Positions 10,291 through 18,437 of a DNA stretch of 64,000 nucleotides are shown in pieces (position 1 is the first letter of the stretch; the number at the start of each line of letters is the position of its first letter). The translations under genes were made by a program, and so were the position numbers. A model generated the notes under the pieces. The model was given only the letters and a program-made list of their open reading frames with translations. It ran no database searches and was not told the DNA's origin. The stretch is from Niameybacter massiliensis. GTDB taxonomy: Bacteria; Bacillota; Clostridia; Lachnospirales; Cellulosilyticaceae. The stretch lies in assembly GCF_001282685.1 (NCBI RefSeq), contig NZ_LN875035.1:13278-77277 (forward strand), written 5' to 3'.

Positions 10291-10536
10291 ATGTTATTTA
10301 ACAAAGTTTATGTTGGGGAAGCTGTTGAAAATACGCTTCAGATTCAGTATTTTGTTATTCAGAGAGAGAATTTTTACGGGATTGGTTTAGAAGAAGCAAC
10401 AGAAAGAGGCATTCTGTGCGATTATGAATACTTTACGGAAGAACAAGAAGAAGCCCTTGAAGTTGCTAAAATGTTACAGCAAGGTAGTGTAACACTTACA
10501 TCTATGACCGAAATCCTCGACGACTATATTCAATAA
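10291..10536 (+). CDS. DUF6514 family protein
   Basis: An 81-residue acidic protein with the layout of DUF6514: an N-terminal beta region (YFVIQRENFYGIGLEEA), a Glu-rich middle, and a C-terminal helix with SVTLTSMTEILDDYI. The family is confined to Clostridia and has no known function. AAGGGGG lies about 10 bases before the ATG, and TATAAT-like boxes occur upstream near 10243 and 10253. Family assignment is from remembered pattern and is moderate. Confidence 0.65.
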   Translation: MLFNKVYVGEAVENTLQIQYFVIQRENFYGIGLEEATERGILCDYEYFTEEQEEALEVAKMLQQGSVTLTSMTEILDDYIQ

Positions 10537-10565
10537 AATGTTTAACAATAAATACGGGAATCACA

Positions 10566-10615
10566 AAGAGTAAGAGTAGAGCCATCTTTTGATGAAATGC
10601 TTTACTCTTATTTTA
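10566..10615 (+). terminator. Probable intrinsic terminator
   Basis: AAGAGTAA (10566-10573) pairs with TTACTCTT (10602-10609) around a 28-base loop, followed by ATTTTAG. The long loop makes it weaker than the others in this region. Confidence 0.5.
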
Positions 10616-10685
10616 GTGTTAATAATTTACCTTTTAATAGGTATATGCTATGATAAAATGAGCAAAATTAAGACAGGTGGTGACT

Positions 10686-11324
10686 ATGTTAGAGCGTTAT
10701 ATCACAATAGAAGGGGAAGGGTATGCAGAAATCGTAGAAAAAAAATCACGTTTTATTGCATCCGTATTTCCTGTAGAATCTCAAGAAGAGGCAGATGCTA
10801 TTTTGGCAAAGCTTCGTAAAAAGTATTGGGATGCGACACACAACTGCTTTGCTTATCAAATAGGTGAGCGTGATGAAATTCAACGTTTTAGTGATGATGG
10901 AGAACCAGGTGGCACTGCTGGAAAACCTATTCTAGATGTTTTAAAAGGGCATCAGATTAAAAATACATTAATCGTTGTGACACGTTACTTTGGTGGTACT
11001 TTACTAGGTACAGGTGGGCTTGTACGTGCTTATGGTAAAGGTGCAAAAGAAGGTATCTTAGCAGCAGGTCTTGTTGAGAAAATGCGTGTATGCCTTTTTA
11101 CGTTAGAAATGACCTACCCTCTTTCAGGGAAAGTACAATATCTTTTAAATGACAAAGCGTATGTTATTCGTGAAACACAATACACCGATGTTGTACGTTT
11201 TATAGTAGAAGTAGAAATGGGTGAAGAAGAAGCCTTTACTGAATGGCTTATAGAAAAGACAAATGCTGAAATCTCTATTGAAAAAGGTGATTATGACCTT
11301 ATTCAAAGAAGTGTTAAGTGTTGA
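10686..11324 (+). CDS. YigZ/YvyE (IMPACT) family protein
   Basis: A 212-residue protein of the IMPACT family. The N-terminal UPF0029 domain shows ATHNCFAYQIG, DDGEPGGTAGKPIL and VTRYFGGTLLGTGGLVRAY (about 45-120); the C-terminal DUF1949 ferredoxin-like domain covers about 135-200. In bacteria the family is implicated in translation control or peptidase regulation, without a settled activity. The ATG at 10686 is preferred over a GTG at 10677 because AGGTGGTGAC (10675-10684) is its ribosome site and the GTG lies inside that site. Confidence 0.92.
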   Translation: MLERYITIEGEGYAEIVEKKSRFIASVFPVESQEEADAILAKLRKKYWDATHNCFAYQIGERDEIQRFSDDGEPGGTAGKPILDVLKGHQIKNTLIVVTRYFGGTLLGTGGLVRAYGKGAKEGILAAGLVEKMRVCLFTLEMTYPLSGKVQYLLNDKAYVIRETQYTDVVRFIVEVEMGEEEAFTEWLIEKTNAEISIEKGDYDLIQRSVKC

Positions 11325-11350
11325 TACAACCCTACAAAATATGTTACAAT
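11321..11350 (+). promoter_or_regulatory. Probable yebC promoter
   Basis: TTGATA (11321-11326) and TACAAT (11345-11350) are 18 bases apart, about 57 bases before the yebC start. The -35 overlaps the stop codon region of the preceding gene. Confidence 0.5.
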
Positions 11351-11406
11351 AAGGAAGAAAATTGTTTATGTACGTAAGTGTATAAATTTAAGGAGGCTTA
11401 TAATAT

Positions 11407-12141
11407 ATGTCAGGACATTCAAAGTTTGCCAATATTAAACATAAAAAGGGCAAAAATGATGCTGCAAAAGGAAAAATCTTTACAAAAATTGGTCGTGAAA
11501 TTGCTGTAGCGGTAAAAGAAGGTGGCGGATCAGATCCTAGCATTAACCGTAAATTACGTGACGTTATTGCAAAAGCAAAATCAAATAACATGCCTAATGA
11601 TACGATTCAAAGAAGTATCAAAAAAGCTGCTGGTGAAGATGGTTCTGTTACTTATGAACACATGACATATGAAGGTTATGGTCCAAATGGTGTTGCTGTT
11701 ATCGTTGAAACACTTACAGATAACAAAAACCGTACAGCTGCAAACGTACGTGCTGCTTTCTCTAAAGGAAATGGTAATATGGGTACATCAGGCTGTGTAG
11801 CATTCATGTTCGACAAAAAGGGTCAAATCGTAATTGAAAGAGAAGCGACAGACATGGATGAGGACGAGCTTATGATGCTTGCAATTGAAGCTGGTGCAGA
11901 AGACTTCGAATCAGAAGAAGAAGGCTTCTCTATCACAACAGATCCAGAAGTATTCTCAGATGTATATGCTGCAATTGAAGCCGCAGGTATCGAAATGGCA
12001 CAAGCAGAAATTACAATGGTTCCACAAACATCAGCTACAATTACAAATGAAGCTGACCTTAAAGCTTGGGATAAAATGATGGGACTTCTTGAAGATGATG
12101 ATGATGTTCAAGAGGTGTACCATAACTATGAAGAAGAATAA
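11407..12141 (+). CDS. yebC: YebC/PmpR (TACO1) family regulator
   Basis: A 244-residue member of the YebC family, full length, opening with the signature [23 protein letters not shown] and continuing with [20 protein letters not shown] and [19 protein letters not shown]. Members act as transcription regulators and, in more recent work, as factors relieving ribosome stalling at proline stretches. A strong AAGGAGGC lies 11 bases before the ATG. It is followed at once by a terminator. Confidence 0.96.
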   Translation: MSGHSKFANIKHKKGKNDAAKGKIFTKIGREIAVAVKEGGGSDPSINRKLRDVIAKAKSNNMPNDTIQRSIKKAAGEDGSVTYEHMTYEGYGPNGVAVIVETLTDNKNRTAANVRAAFSKGNGNMGTSGCVAFMFDKKGQIVIEREATDMDEDELMMLAIEAGAEDFESEEEGFSITTDPEVFSDVYAAIEAAGIEMAQAEITMVPQTSATITNEADLKAWDKMMGLLEDDDDVQEVYHNYEEE

Positions 12142-12157
12142 GTTATAGATTAGCAGA

Positions 12158-12205
12158 ATCACCTTTTTATAGCATGAATGAATGTTATAAAAAGGTGATT
12201 TTTTA
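12158..12205 (+). terminator. Intrinsic terminator after yebC
   Basis: AATCACCTTTTTATA (12158-12172) pairs with TATAAAAAGGTGATT (12186-12200) around a 13-base loop, followed by TTTTT. Confidence 0.9.
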
Positions 12206-12511
12206 TTAAAAGAGCCTCTAATAAATAACTCAACATTAAATACTTATGTTTGAAGGATTACTATAAATTATAAAAGTGACTTAACTATATAGGACTAATT
12301 GATTTGCACATGACATAAAAAGACATTTATTGTTTAAAATATACAATCTAAAAGAATGTCTATTGGTCATTTTGTTTTATATTTATAACGAAGGTCTATT
12401 AAACAGAAAATTAATTCTTATAAATTGTTATTTATATACAAAATAATATAATATTTAGATTGTTATTATTGTTTAATTCTGTTATAATGAATGAACAAAG
12501 GAGGTGAAGAA
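12206..12511. other. AT-rich gap with a strong promoter at its right end
   Basis: About 300 very AT-rich bases without a credible gene. The right end holds TTGTTA (12460-12465) and TATAAT (12483-12488) at 17-base spacing, with TG before the -10, 24 bases from the antitoxin start. Nothing else was recognised. Confidence 0.6.
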
Positions 12512-12772
12512 ATGCCAACAGTAAGGCCTATTGAAGATTTACAACAGCCAAATGAGATTTTTGAAATGTGCCATGAGAAAAAAGAACCTATCGTTTTGAC
12601 AACAAAGGGATATGGAGATTTAGTTGTCATGAGTATCAAAACTTATGCACAGTTATTAGAAGGTAATCAGATAGATGCTATTTTATCTGTTTCCGATAAA
12701 AGTTATAAGGATGACATCAAGCGTTTAAATGCGAAAGCTTGTCTTTCAAGTTTAAGGAGAAAAACATTTTGA
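12512..12772 (+). CDS. Phd/YefM-type antitoxin, without an adjacent toxin
   Basis: An 86-residue protein whose first 55 residues match the Phd/YefM antitoxin fold: an N-terminal PIEDLQ strand-helix, KKEPIVLTTKGYGDLVVMS as the conserved dimer sheet, and a helix AQLLEGNQ. Such proteins bind DNA as dimers and neutralise RelE/Doc-type toxins with their C-termini. No toxin gene follows; a terminator lies 16 bases downstream. The ATG at 12512 is chosen because AAAGGAGGTG (12497-12506) sits just before it. It may be an orphan antitoxin or transcription factor. Confidence 0.75.
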   Translation: MPTVRPIEDLQQPNEIFEMCHEKKEPIVLTTKGYGDLVVMSIKTYAQLLEGNQIDAILSVSDKSYKDDIKRLNAKACLSSLRRKTF

Positions 12773-12787
12773 GTAGACTAATTTTAT

Positions 12788-12832
12788 AACCCCCTATTTT
12801 CAGTATGATCCACTGAAAATAGGGGGTTTTGA
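12788..12832 (+). terminator. Strong intrinsic terminator
   Basis: A 17-bp perfect stem (12788-12804 with 12812-12828, containing CCCCCTATTTTCAG) with a 7-base loop and TT tail closes the antitoxin transcript. Confidence 0.9.
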
Positions 12833-12941
12833 TTTTTGGTTATAGACTATTGCATTCTATGCCTATGGAACAGACTTGTAATTTGAAAGCGTATCTGTTA
12901 CCCTTAAGTATGAAGAGTTTAAAGTATAGAGGAGTACAGTC

Positions 12942-13253
12942 ATGGATAAAGAACTTGATAAATTAGCAAAAGAAAATGCCCCTTTACCTATGGGCCTTCC
13001 AGCTTATAAGCAATGTTATTACATTGGTGCACGTAGTCTATATCAACAATATGAAAAAGGGAATATTACACTAGAGCGTGCAAGACAAGAAAAGCAAGAA
13101 CTTCTTAGAACCTATAAAGAGGGTGAATGGGAATGGAACTATTTTCTTAAACTACATGAACTCAAAAATCATTTCCAGCAGCTTTATGAGGATGGGTTTA
13201 ATTCAGTATTAGAATATGAGATTATGGAAATGATAGAAGAACTCCTAAAATAA
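12942..13253 (+). CDS. Hypothetical protein (103 aa)
   Basis: A 103-residue predicted helical protein with mixed charge, starting behind GAGGAG. The middle (ARQEKQELLRTYKEGEWEWNYFLKLHELKNHF) suggests a helical hairpin. There is no membrane segment or catalytic motif. The ribosome site, codon use like its neighbours and placement between a terminator and a convergent gene support it as real. Function unknown. Confidence 0.7.
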   Translation: MDKELDKLAKENAPLPMGLPAYKQCYYIGARSLYQQYEKGNITLERARQEKQELLRTYKEGEWEWNYFLKLHELKNHFQQLYEDGFNSVLEYEIMEMIEELLK

Positions 13254-13321
13254 AGCATATAGATGATGTTTTATTTTAGGAGTTTTTATATACAAAAAAG
13301 AAGCAAAACGTAAAATACGCC

Positions 13322-14047
13322 TTACTTCTTAAAAAGTGGTTGGTTATTGGATTTTACAAGTAAACGTTGCTTCTCAAAAATCAACTTAGAAAGTAAGTTT
13401 TCTTTGCGTGCATCTAAGTTGATAAAGCGTATACGATGTGTGTAATTGCCTGTTGTATTTCTTTCGCCTTGTTCTAAGACTTCTCCTTGAATATTAAATT
13501 CATGATCTAAGAATTGGAAGATGATTTCAACACAATCTTTTGATTGAAGCTGATACTTAGTAAGTAGGCACATGCCTCCTGCACTAATGTTCACAGTAGT
13601 ACCTTCATTTAAATTTAAAAGTTGTTCATTGTCTACACGTTGGTCTTCTCGTAGTATAAGATGATACTTTACGTGGAAAAGTGTAGTTAGTCGGTAATGT
13701 GCGCGTTGTTGTTTTTTTACAAGGGGGCAGGTTAAATAACCTTTATACAGTAATTTACCATTTACAGGCTGACGTGTTGTAACATGAATATTTGCTACAA
13801 AAACAGTTTGCTTTGTAATAAAACATATTTCTAAATCAATAGGTAAAGGGAAAATAACAAAGTCACATCGTTCTATCGGTGCGGCAAAAATAATGTCGTT
13901 TTTTTCCCATTTTGAAAGAGCAGAAGTATATACTTTTCCTTCTGAATCGACAAGACGTACAATAGAATTGATGTCTTTTAAAATAATATCATGATATTGA
14001 GAGACACTATTTGCAATCTCTAACTGGGCTTTTGGATCTAATATCAC
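13322..14047 (-). CDS. PilZ domain protein with YcgR-like N-terminal domain (c-di-GMP receptor)
   Basis: A 241-residue protein. The N-terminal half (1-105) is all-beta like the YcgR/YpfA N-terminal domain; the C-terminal half is PilZ with both c-di-GMP motifs, RxxxR (Arg115, Arg119 in QQRAHYR) and NxSxxG (NISAGG, 153-158). YcgR/DgrA/YpfA relatives lower flagellar motility or adjust surface polysaccharide when c-di-GMP is high. The start is GTG (14045-14047) behind a run of six G on the minus strand. No flagellar genes are in the window, so the output pathway is not known. Confidence 0.88.
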   Translation of the reverse strand: MILDPKAQLEIANSVSQYHDIILKDINSIVRLVDSEGKVYTSALSKWEKNDIIFAAPIERCDFVIFPLPIDLEICFITKQTVFVANIHVTTRQPVNGKLLYKGYLTCPLVKKQQRAHYRLTTLFHVKYHLILREDQRVDNEQLLNLNEGTTVNISAGGMCLLTKYQLQSKDCVEIIFQFLDHEFNIQGEVLEQGERNTTGNYTHRIRFINLDARKENLLSKLIFEKQRLLVKSNNQPLFKK

Positions 14048-14220
14048 TTGCGTTCCCCCCGTATTGAATAATCTAAAGTCTACAATTTATTATACTTGAT
14101 AAGTAGTCTAAATTTCAATATATTAACTAGACTTACTTAAAACTACTTGAAAAACAAGTGTCAATATGTAACAATAAATAAGGCTTATATCTAAAATTTA
14201 CATATATTAAAGGAGTTCTT

Positions 14221-15579
14221 ATGGCTAAAAAGAATGAAATCGTAGACGGTATAATTGAAAAAGTTAAATTCCCTAATAAAGGATTTATGTATATAGAAGA
14301 AAATGTTCCAGTATGTGTGCCGGATACCTTTCCAGGACAAAAGGTAAGTGTACGTCTTCAAAAGAAACGTAAAGGCGAATGGCTTGGAAAAGCTGTTGCT
14401 TGGCATGAACAACCAGAGCACTTCATTCAACCAAAATGTGAGTACTTTGGTACATGTGGTGGGTGTGCAATGCAACAAGTACCTTATGAATCTCAACTTG
14501 AGCATAAACATGGTTTAGTAATGGATTTATTAAAAGGTGCAGGTGTAACGGATTTTGAGGATATGGGGATTTTAGCAAGTCCAATGGAGTGGGCATATCG
14601 TAATAAAATGGAATTCTCATTTGGAGATGCATGTAAAGACGGTCCAATGTGCCTTGGTATGCACCGTAAAAATAGTACATTTGATATCATTACAGTAGAT
14701 GGTTGCCAAATCGTACATGAAGATTTTAGTATGATTTTACGTTTTGTATTACGTTATGTACAATCTATGGGACTTCCATTCTACAAAAAGAAAATACATG
14801 AAGGTTACCTCCGTTACCTCATTGTACGTCGTTCAGAAACAACAGGTGAGTTACTCATCAACATTGTAACGACAACACAGCGTGAGTTTGACTTTACACA
14901 ACTTGCGAATTATTTAGTAGAAATGGGTACAAAAGGCAAGATTGCAGGTATCCTTCATACAACATCTGATACGCTAGCAGATGCCGTAAAACCAGAAGGT
15001 GTAAAACTTGTATATGGACAAGACTACTTTACAGAGAATATTTTAGGGTTAAACTTTAATATTTCTCCATTCTCATTCTTCCAAACAAATACTAAAGGGG
15101 CGGAAAAGCTTTATAAAACAGCTTTAGATATGCCTGAAGATATTGCAAACAAAGTAGTATTTGACCTTTACTCTGGAACAGGTACAATTGCGCAAATTAT
15201 GGCTACACGTGCTAAGGAAGTATACGGTATTGAAATTGTAGAAGAAGCAGTAGAAAAAGCAAAACAAAATGCAAAACTTAATAGACTTACAAACTGTAAC
15301 TTTGTAGCGGGTGATGTACTTAAAGAAGTAGGGAATCTTCATGTTAAGCCAGAGCTTATTGTGCTTGATCCACCAAGAGAAGGTATTCATCCAAAAGCAA
15401 TTGATAAAATTATTGGATTTGATGCAAAAGAGTTACTTTATATCTCTTGTAAGCCAACAAGTTTAGCACGTGACTTACCTGTATTTGAAGAAGCAGGTTA
15501 TAAAGTACAAAAAGTATGCTGTGTAGATATGTTCCCACATACACACCATGTTGAAACAATTGCTTATTTGGTTAAGTAA
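14221..15579 (+). CDS. rlmCD: 23S rRNA (uracil-5)-methyltransferase, RlmCD/RumA type
   Basis: A 452-residue SAM-dependent enzyme of the TrmA/RumA family that makes 5-methyluridine in 23S rRNA. A TRAM RNA-binding domain (1-60) is followed by iron-sulfur ligands Cys73, Cys79, Cys82 and Cys162, the SAM motif DLYSGTGTIAQ, the motif LDPPREGIHP, the catalytic nucleophile in ISCKPTS (Cys410) and the general base Glu445. Low-GC Gram-positives use one enzyme for two sites (RlmCD). The gene is intact. The mobile element begins immediately downstream; rumA-like genes are known insertion sites for mobile elements in streptococci. Confidence 0.93.
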   Translation: MAKKNEIVDGIIEKVKFPNKGFMYIEENVPVCVPDTFPGQKVSVRLQKKRKGEWLGKAVAWHEQPEHFIQPKCEYFGTCGGCAMQQVPYESQLEHKHGLVMDLLKGAGVTDFEDMGILASPMEWAYRNKMEFSFGDACKDGPMCLGMHRKNSTFDIITVDGCQIVHEDFSMILRFVLRYVQSMGLPFYKKKIHEGYLRYLIVRRSETTGELLINIVTTTQREFDFTQLANYLVEMGTKGKIAGILHTTSDTLADAVKPEGVKLVYGQDYFTENILGLNFNISPFSFFQTNTKGAEKLYKTALDMPEDIANKVVFDLYSGTGTIAQIMATRAKEVYGIEIVEEAVEKAKQNAKLNRLTNCNFVAGDVLKEVGNLHVKPELIVLDPPREGIHPKAIDKIIGFDAKELLYISCKPTSLARDLPVFEEAGYKVQKVCCVDMFPHTHHVETIAYLVK

Positions 15580-15651
15580 TTCAATGGTTGTAGGATTTTA
15601 AAAAGCTTCGATGGGTAAAAAATGGGTAACTTTTTATTTTAAAACAAAAGT

Positions 15652-15679
15652 AGGGTGGATATTAATCCACCCTTTTTAT
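15652..15679. terminator. Intrinsic terminator at the methyltransferase/integrase junction
   Basis: AGGGTGGAT (15652-15660) pairs perfectly with ATCCACCCT (15665-15673) around ATTA, followed by TTTTT on the plus strand. It overlaps the integrase stop codon and would insulate the element from host transcription. The integration site itself must lie in or near 15580-15650. Confidence 0.8.
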
Positions 15680-16774
15680 ATTGCTTATTGTTGTATCTAA
15701 TACATTTGCAACCTCTTTATCTTTTTCGTTTAGATTATGAGTATACACCTTTAACGTAGTATCGGTATTACTATGCCCAAGTCTTTGTGATATAGACTGA
15801 ACATTTACCCCAGAATACATCAATAACGTAGCTTGTAAATGCCTTAAGTCATGAAAGCGTATGGGATCCATATTATTACCAAGCATAACTGCTTTAAATC
15901 TCTTTGATAGACAATGTTTAGTTATAGGTTTACCATTAGATGTATTTATAAATATCTGTTTACTGTCAGGTATATATATAAGAGAATCTATATATTGATG
16001 CAGTGCATCCATAACAAATCCAGGAGCATATACTTTTCTAGTGCTTCCATTTGTCTTAGTAGTAATAACCACATCATCAAGGATATTGCCTTCACTATCT
16101 CTATCCTGTCCAAGCTGTTTATTAATGTTTATCAGATTATTAGAAAAGTCTATATCATCTAATGTAAGAGCTCTAATTTCGCTGTTACGCATCCCACAAC
16201 CAATAGCAAGATAAAAAGCTGATTTATGCATTAAATTAGAATCGTTTCTGTAAATTTCAAGCAACTGCCTAATATTATCTAAACTCATTAATTCGCTAGA
16301 TTTTTGATCTCTCTTAGGCAATTTTATGTTTTGATAAGGGCTTTCTTTTATTATTTTCCAATCAACAGCAAATTGAAAAGTACTAGATAAAGTACTAGAT
16401 ATACTACTAACGGTATTGAATTTATATTTAGCTGCTTTTTCGTTCATAAACTTTTGAATCATAATAGGAGTAATAGCAGACAGCTTTTTATCTCCAAAGT
16501 AAGGTAGTAAGTGTATATTATAATTAGTTTGATAGATTCTTTGTGTAGAAGCTTTTATATGTTTTTTGCAATACTCGTTATATACGGTATTTGCCAATTC
16601 ATAAAACTTCATATTTTCGTTGTTTCCCACATTTCCCCTGGTAACGTCTACCTTAAAAGCATCATGAGCTCTTTTTGCTTCTCGTTCAGTCCCATTAAAA
16701 TTCATACGATAACGTTGGCCTTTATGATTGATTGTAAATCTCCAAGTATCGTTGCTCCTTTTCTCTATTGCCAT
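15662..16774 (-). CDS. int: Phage tyrosine recombinase (integrase)
   Basis: A 370-residue integrase: an N-terminal arm-binding domain (about 1-50), a SAM-like core-binding domain (55-140) and a catalytic domain with Arg196 (GMRNSEIRAL), HxxR (HDLRH, His308/Arg311), His334 (LGHS) and the nucleophile Tyr344 (KVYTH). It catalyses integration and excision between attP and attB. The second in-frame ATG (16774) is used because GGAGGT precedes it by 7 bases, whereas the first ATG contains that ribosome site. It is the outermost element gene, pointing toward the host methyltransferase. Confidence 0.95.
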   Translation of the reverse strand: MAIEKRSNDTWRFTINHKGQRYRMNFNGTEREAKRAHDAFKVDVTRGNVGNNENMKFYELANTVYNEYCKKHIKASTQRIYQTNYNIHLLPYFGDKKLSAITPIMIQKFMNEKAAKYKFNTVSSISSTLSSTFQFAVDWKIIKESPYQNIKLPKRDQKSSELMSLDNIRQLLEIYRNDSNLMHKSAFYLAIGCGMRNSEIRALTLDDIDFSNNLININKQLGQDRDSEGNILDDVVITTKTNGSTRKVYAPGFVMDALHQYIDSLIYIPDSKQIFINTSNGKPITKHCLSKRFKAVMLGNNMDPIRFHDLRHLQATLLMYSGVNVQSISQRLGHSNTDTTLKVYTHNLNEKDKEVANVLDTTISNIKRVD

Positions 16775-17042
16775 GTTTTTTACCTCCATTTGGGTCGAGT
16801 AGATGTGTTTCGTTAAAAATTTTACCCAAACTATTTTCTTTTATACATTCATTTTTATAAATTATGTTTTGATTAACGGATACAAGCGTTATAAATGTAT
16901 ACATGAAAGTTCCCCCTCTTTTAAAATATAGAACATATGTTCTATTATATTAACATATAATTATAATATTGTAAAACAATATAATAAAATTATAGTACAA
17001 AATACCATTTATGTTTACTTATTTCGGTATACCGAAATAATG
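16775..17042. other. AT-rich gap between integrase and repressor
   Basis: About 270 very AT-rich bases between two minus-strand genes. It includes the palindromic TTTCGGTATACCGAAA (17022-17037), a 16-bp perfect palindrome upstream of the integrase gene that may be an operator or recombination-accessory site. No gene seen. Confidence 0.45.
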
Positions 17043-17076
17043 CAAAAAAATAAGAGTAATCTCATTGATTACTCTT
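17043..17076 (-). terminator. Intrinsic terminator of the repressor gene (minus strand)
   Basis: AAGAGTAATC (17052-17061) pairs with GATTACTCTT (17067-17076) around TCATT; on the minus strand it is followed by a T-rich run (17043-17051). Confidence 0.85.
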
Positions 17077-17433
17077 TGCTTTTTCTATTAACTTTTCAAT
17101 ATTAAATCCTGCATCTACTAAATTATCTAATAATGATTCTACTTCTTCAGGTGTAAGATTATGAGGATAATTTTTATGTATATGTACTTTTATAGTATCA
17201 CCATTTCTAACTCCAGCATATACAACTGAGTCCTTATCATCAGATACACCAGTTAAATAATCTATAGTGCAATCAAATATATTAGATAATCTTTTGAGTA
17301 TCTCAATATTGGGTTCAGTTTTTTCAGTTTCATAGCTAGAAACTGCATTTTTTGTCATTCCAAGTTTATCGGCTAAATTTTCTTGAGACCAACCACGCTG
17401 TAGCCTTTCTTTTCTTATTCTTTCTCCTATCAT
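17062..17433 (-). CDS. CI-like prophage repressor (XRE family)
   Basis: A 123-residue protein with a clear N-terminal helix-turn-helix (IRKERLQRGWSQENLADKLG, then MTKNAVSSYETEKTEPN), and a short C-terminal domain of unknown type without a LexA-like Ser/Lys peptidase signature. The ATG at 17433 is chosen because AGAGGTG lies 6 bases before it. Divergent orientation to the early genes and GTAACT-type repeats in the shared control region fit a lysogeny repressor. Lacking an autocleavage domain, induction would need another route, perhaps the antirepressor encoded at 18438. Confidence 0.85.
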   Translation of the reverse strand: MIGERIRKERLQRGWSQENLADKLGMTKNAVSSYETEKTEPNIEILKRLSNIFDCTIDYLTGVSDDKDSVVYAGVRNGDTIKVHIHKNYPHNLTPEEVESLLDNLVDAGFNIEKLIEKAKSNQ

Positions 17434-17537
17434 TTTTAGCACCTCTTTCATGTTTTTATTATATCCATTAAACATAATATTTACAACGTTATATTATATA
17501 CTTTTAACATTTTAATCTACAATTATATGATTATATT

Positions 17538-17613
17538 GTAAAAAAAATTACTTTTTTTATAAAATTATATTGACTAAGTAACTAAAATGGTGATATTGTA
17601 ATAACGGGAGGTG
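17538..17613 (+). promoter_or_regulatory. Early rightward promoter and operator region
   Basis: TTGACT (17570-17575) and TATTGT (17594-17599) at 18-base spacing form a likely promoter. Within it lies GTAACTAAAATGGTGAT (17578-17594), sharing GTAACTAAAAT with the palindrome at 17859. A GTAA...TTAC dyad (17538-17551) lies upstream. The arrangement suits a repressor operator. Confidence 0.5.
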
Positions 17614-17619
17614 AACAAA

Positions 17620-17862
17620 ATGATTACAAACAAGCTTGAAATGGTCATTTTTAAGTCAAATGAAGAATTAGCTTTAGAAATTAAATCTTTACGTACAAGA
17701 ATTGGATACAATCAAGACGATATGGCAAATTACTTGCAAATATCTAAAGCAGCATATGTAAATAAAGAAAATGGTAGAAATGAATTTACTTTGTTAGAGG
17801 CTATTAAATTATGTGTATTATTTAATAAAAAAGTAGAAGAATTTTTTTTGCAAACATCGTAA
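17620..17862 (+). CDS. XRE family transcriptional regulator
   Basis: An 80-residue single-domain helix-turn-helix protein (IKSLRTRIGYNQDDMANYLQISKAAYVNKENGR, about 20-52) of the Cro/CI class. As the first rightward gene opposite the CI-like repressor, it is placed like Cro. The ATG at 17620 fits GGGAGGTG (17606-17613); an upstream in-frame GTG lies within that site. It is followed by the palindromic repeats at 17859. Confidence 0.82.
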   Translation: MITNKLEMVIFKSNEELALEIKSLRTRIGYNQDDMANYLQISKAAYVNKENGRNEFTLLEAIKLCVLFNKKVEEFFLQTS

Positions 17863-17897
17863 CTAAAATAGTTACAAATGTAACTAAATAAATTACA
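17859..17897. promoter_or_regulatory. Two operator-like repeats (GTAACT-N5-AGTTAC)
   Basis: GTAACTAAAATAGTTAC (17859-17875) is a perfect 6-bp dyad; 21 bases on, GTAACTAAATAAATTAC (17880-17896) is a one-mismatch copy, exactly two helical turns away. A third, half-matching copy lies at 17578. They probably bind the CI- or Cro-like protein. Confidence 0.6.
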
Positions 17898-17909
17898 AGT
17901 AGGTGAGAT

Positions 17910-18113
17910 ATGGTATTGAATCTTACAGAAATTAGAGAATCAAAGAATATAACTAAATCTGAACTAGCGAAATTAGCTAAAGTTAGCCCAAGCTATATTA
18001 CTGAGTTAGAAAATGGTGATTATAAAAACCCGGGTGTAAAAATTGTATGTTCTTTATGCTTGGCACTTGAGACTACACCAAATGAATTGATTAACTCAAA
18101 ATATTGGAGCTAA
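17910..18113 (+). CDS. XRE family transcriptional regulator
   Basis: A 67-residue helix-turn-helix protein (ITKSELAKLAKVSPSYITELENG at about 14-36), a compact single domain of the plasmid/phage XRE type. GTAGGTGAG lies 6 bases before the ATG. It sits behind the second operator repeat pair, so it may respond to the same regulators. Its target is unknown. Confidence 0.82.
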   Translation: MVLNLTEIRESKNITKSELAKLAKVSPSYITELENGDYKNPGVKIVCSLCLALETTPNELINSKYWS

Positions 18114-18125
18114 TATGGAGGATCA

Positions 18126-18413
18126 ATGAGTGATTTGGAAGAACTTTTTAAAAGCATCATAAAAATAGAGGTTGAAAAACATATACAGAGAGTTGAGTCC
18201 GAAAAGGTATTTAATACTAAAGAGGCTGCGGAGTATCTAAGAGTTAGTAAAGACTGGCTTTATAAAAATTTAGATAAAATACCTCATGCTGACTTAGGTG
18301 GTTACAAGTTTCTTAAAACAGACTTGGACCACTACATAAAGAGCAAGACTAAAAAAGTATCAGCTGTTGATATAAGCAACTTTAAAGGAAAAGGTTGTGA
18401 GTTCAAAGTTTAA
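18126..18413 (+). CDS. Excisionase-like helix-turn-helix protein
   Basis: A 95-residue protein. After a helical N-terminus, residues 27-72 match the MerR-like HTH_17/excisionase fold (NTKEAAEYLRVSKDWLYKNL, then FLKTDLDHYI). Such proteins bend DNA to direct integrase toward excision or act as small regulators. It starts 12 bases after the previous stop, behind GGAGG. The role as Xis is inferred from fold and early-region position. Confidence 0.7.
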   Translation: MSDLEELFKSIIKIEVEKHIQRVESEKVFNTKEAAEYLRVSKDWLYKNLDKIPHADLGGYKFLKTDLDHYIKSKTKKVSAVDISNFKGKGCEFKV

Positions 18414-18437
18414 CAAAAGAAAACAGGAGGAATAGAA

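Noticed and set aside
15580..15660. Attachment site core (for example GATGGGTAAAAAATGGGTAA at 15609-15628)
   Set aside because: No second copy was found by eye at the right side of the window, so the core cannot be defined.
16722..16904. 60-codon minus-strand frame overlapping the integrase start
   Set aside because: Overlaps the integrase start and its ribosome site in another frame, with no own ribosome site or sensible composition.
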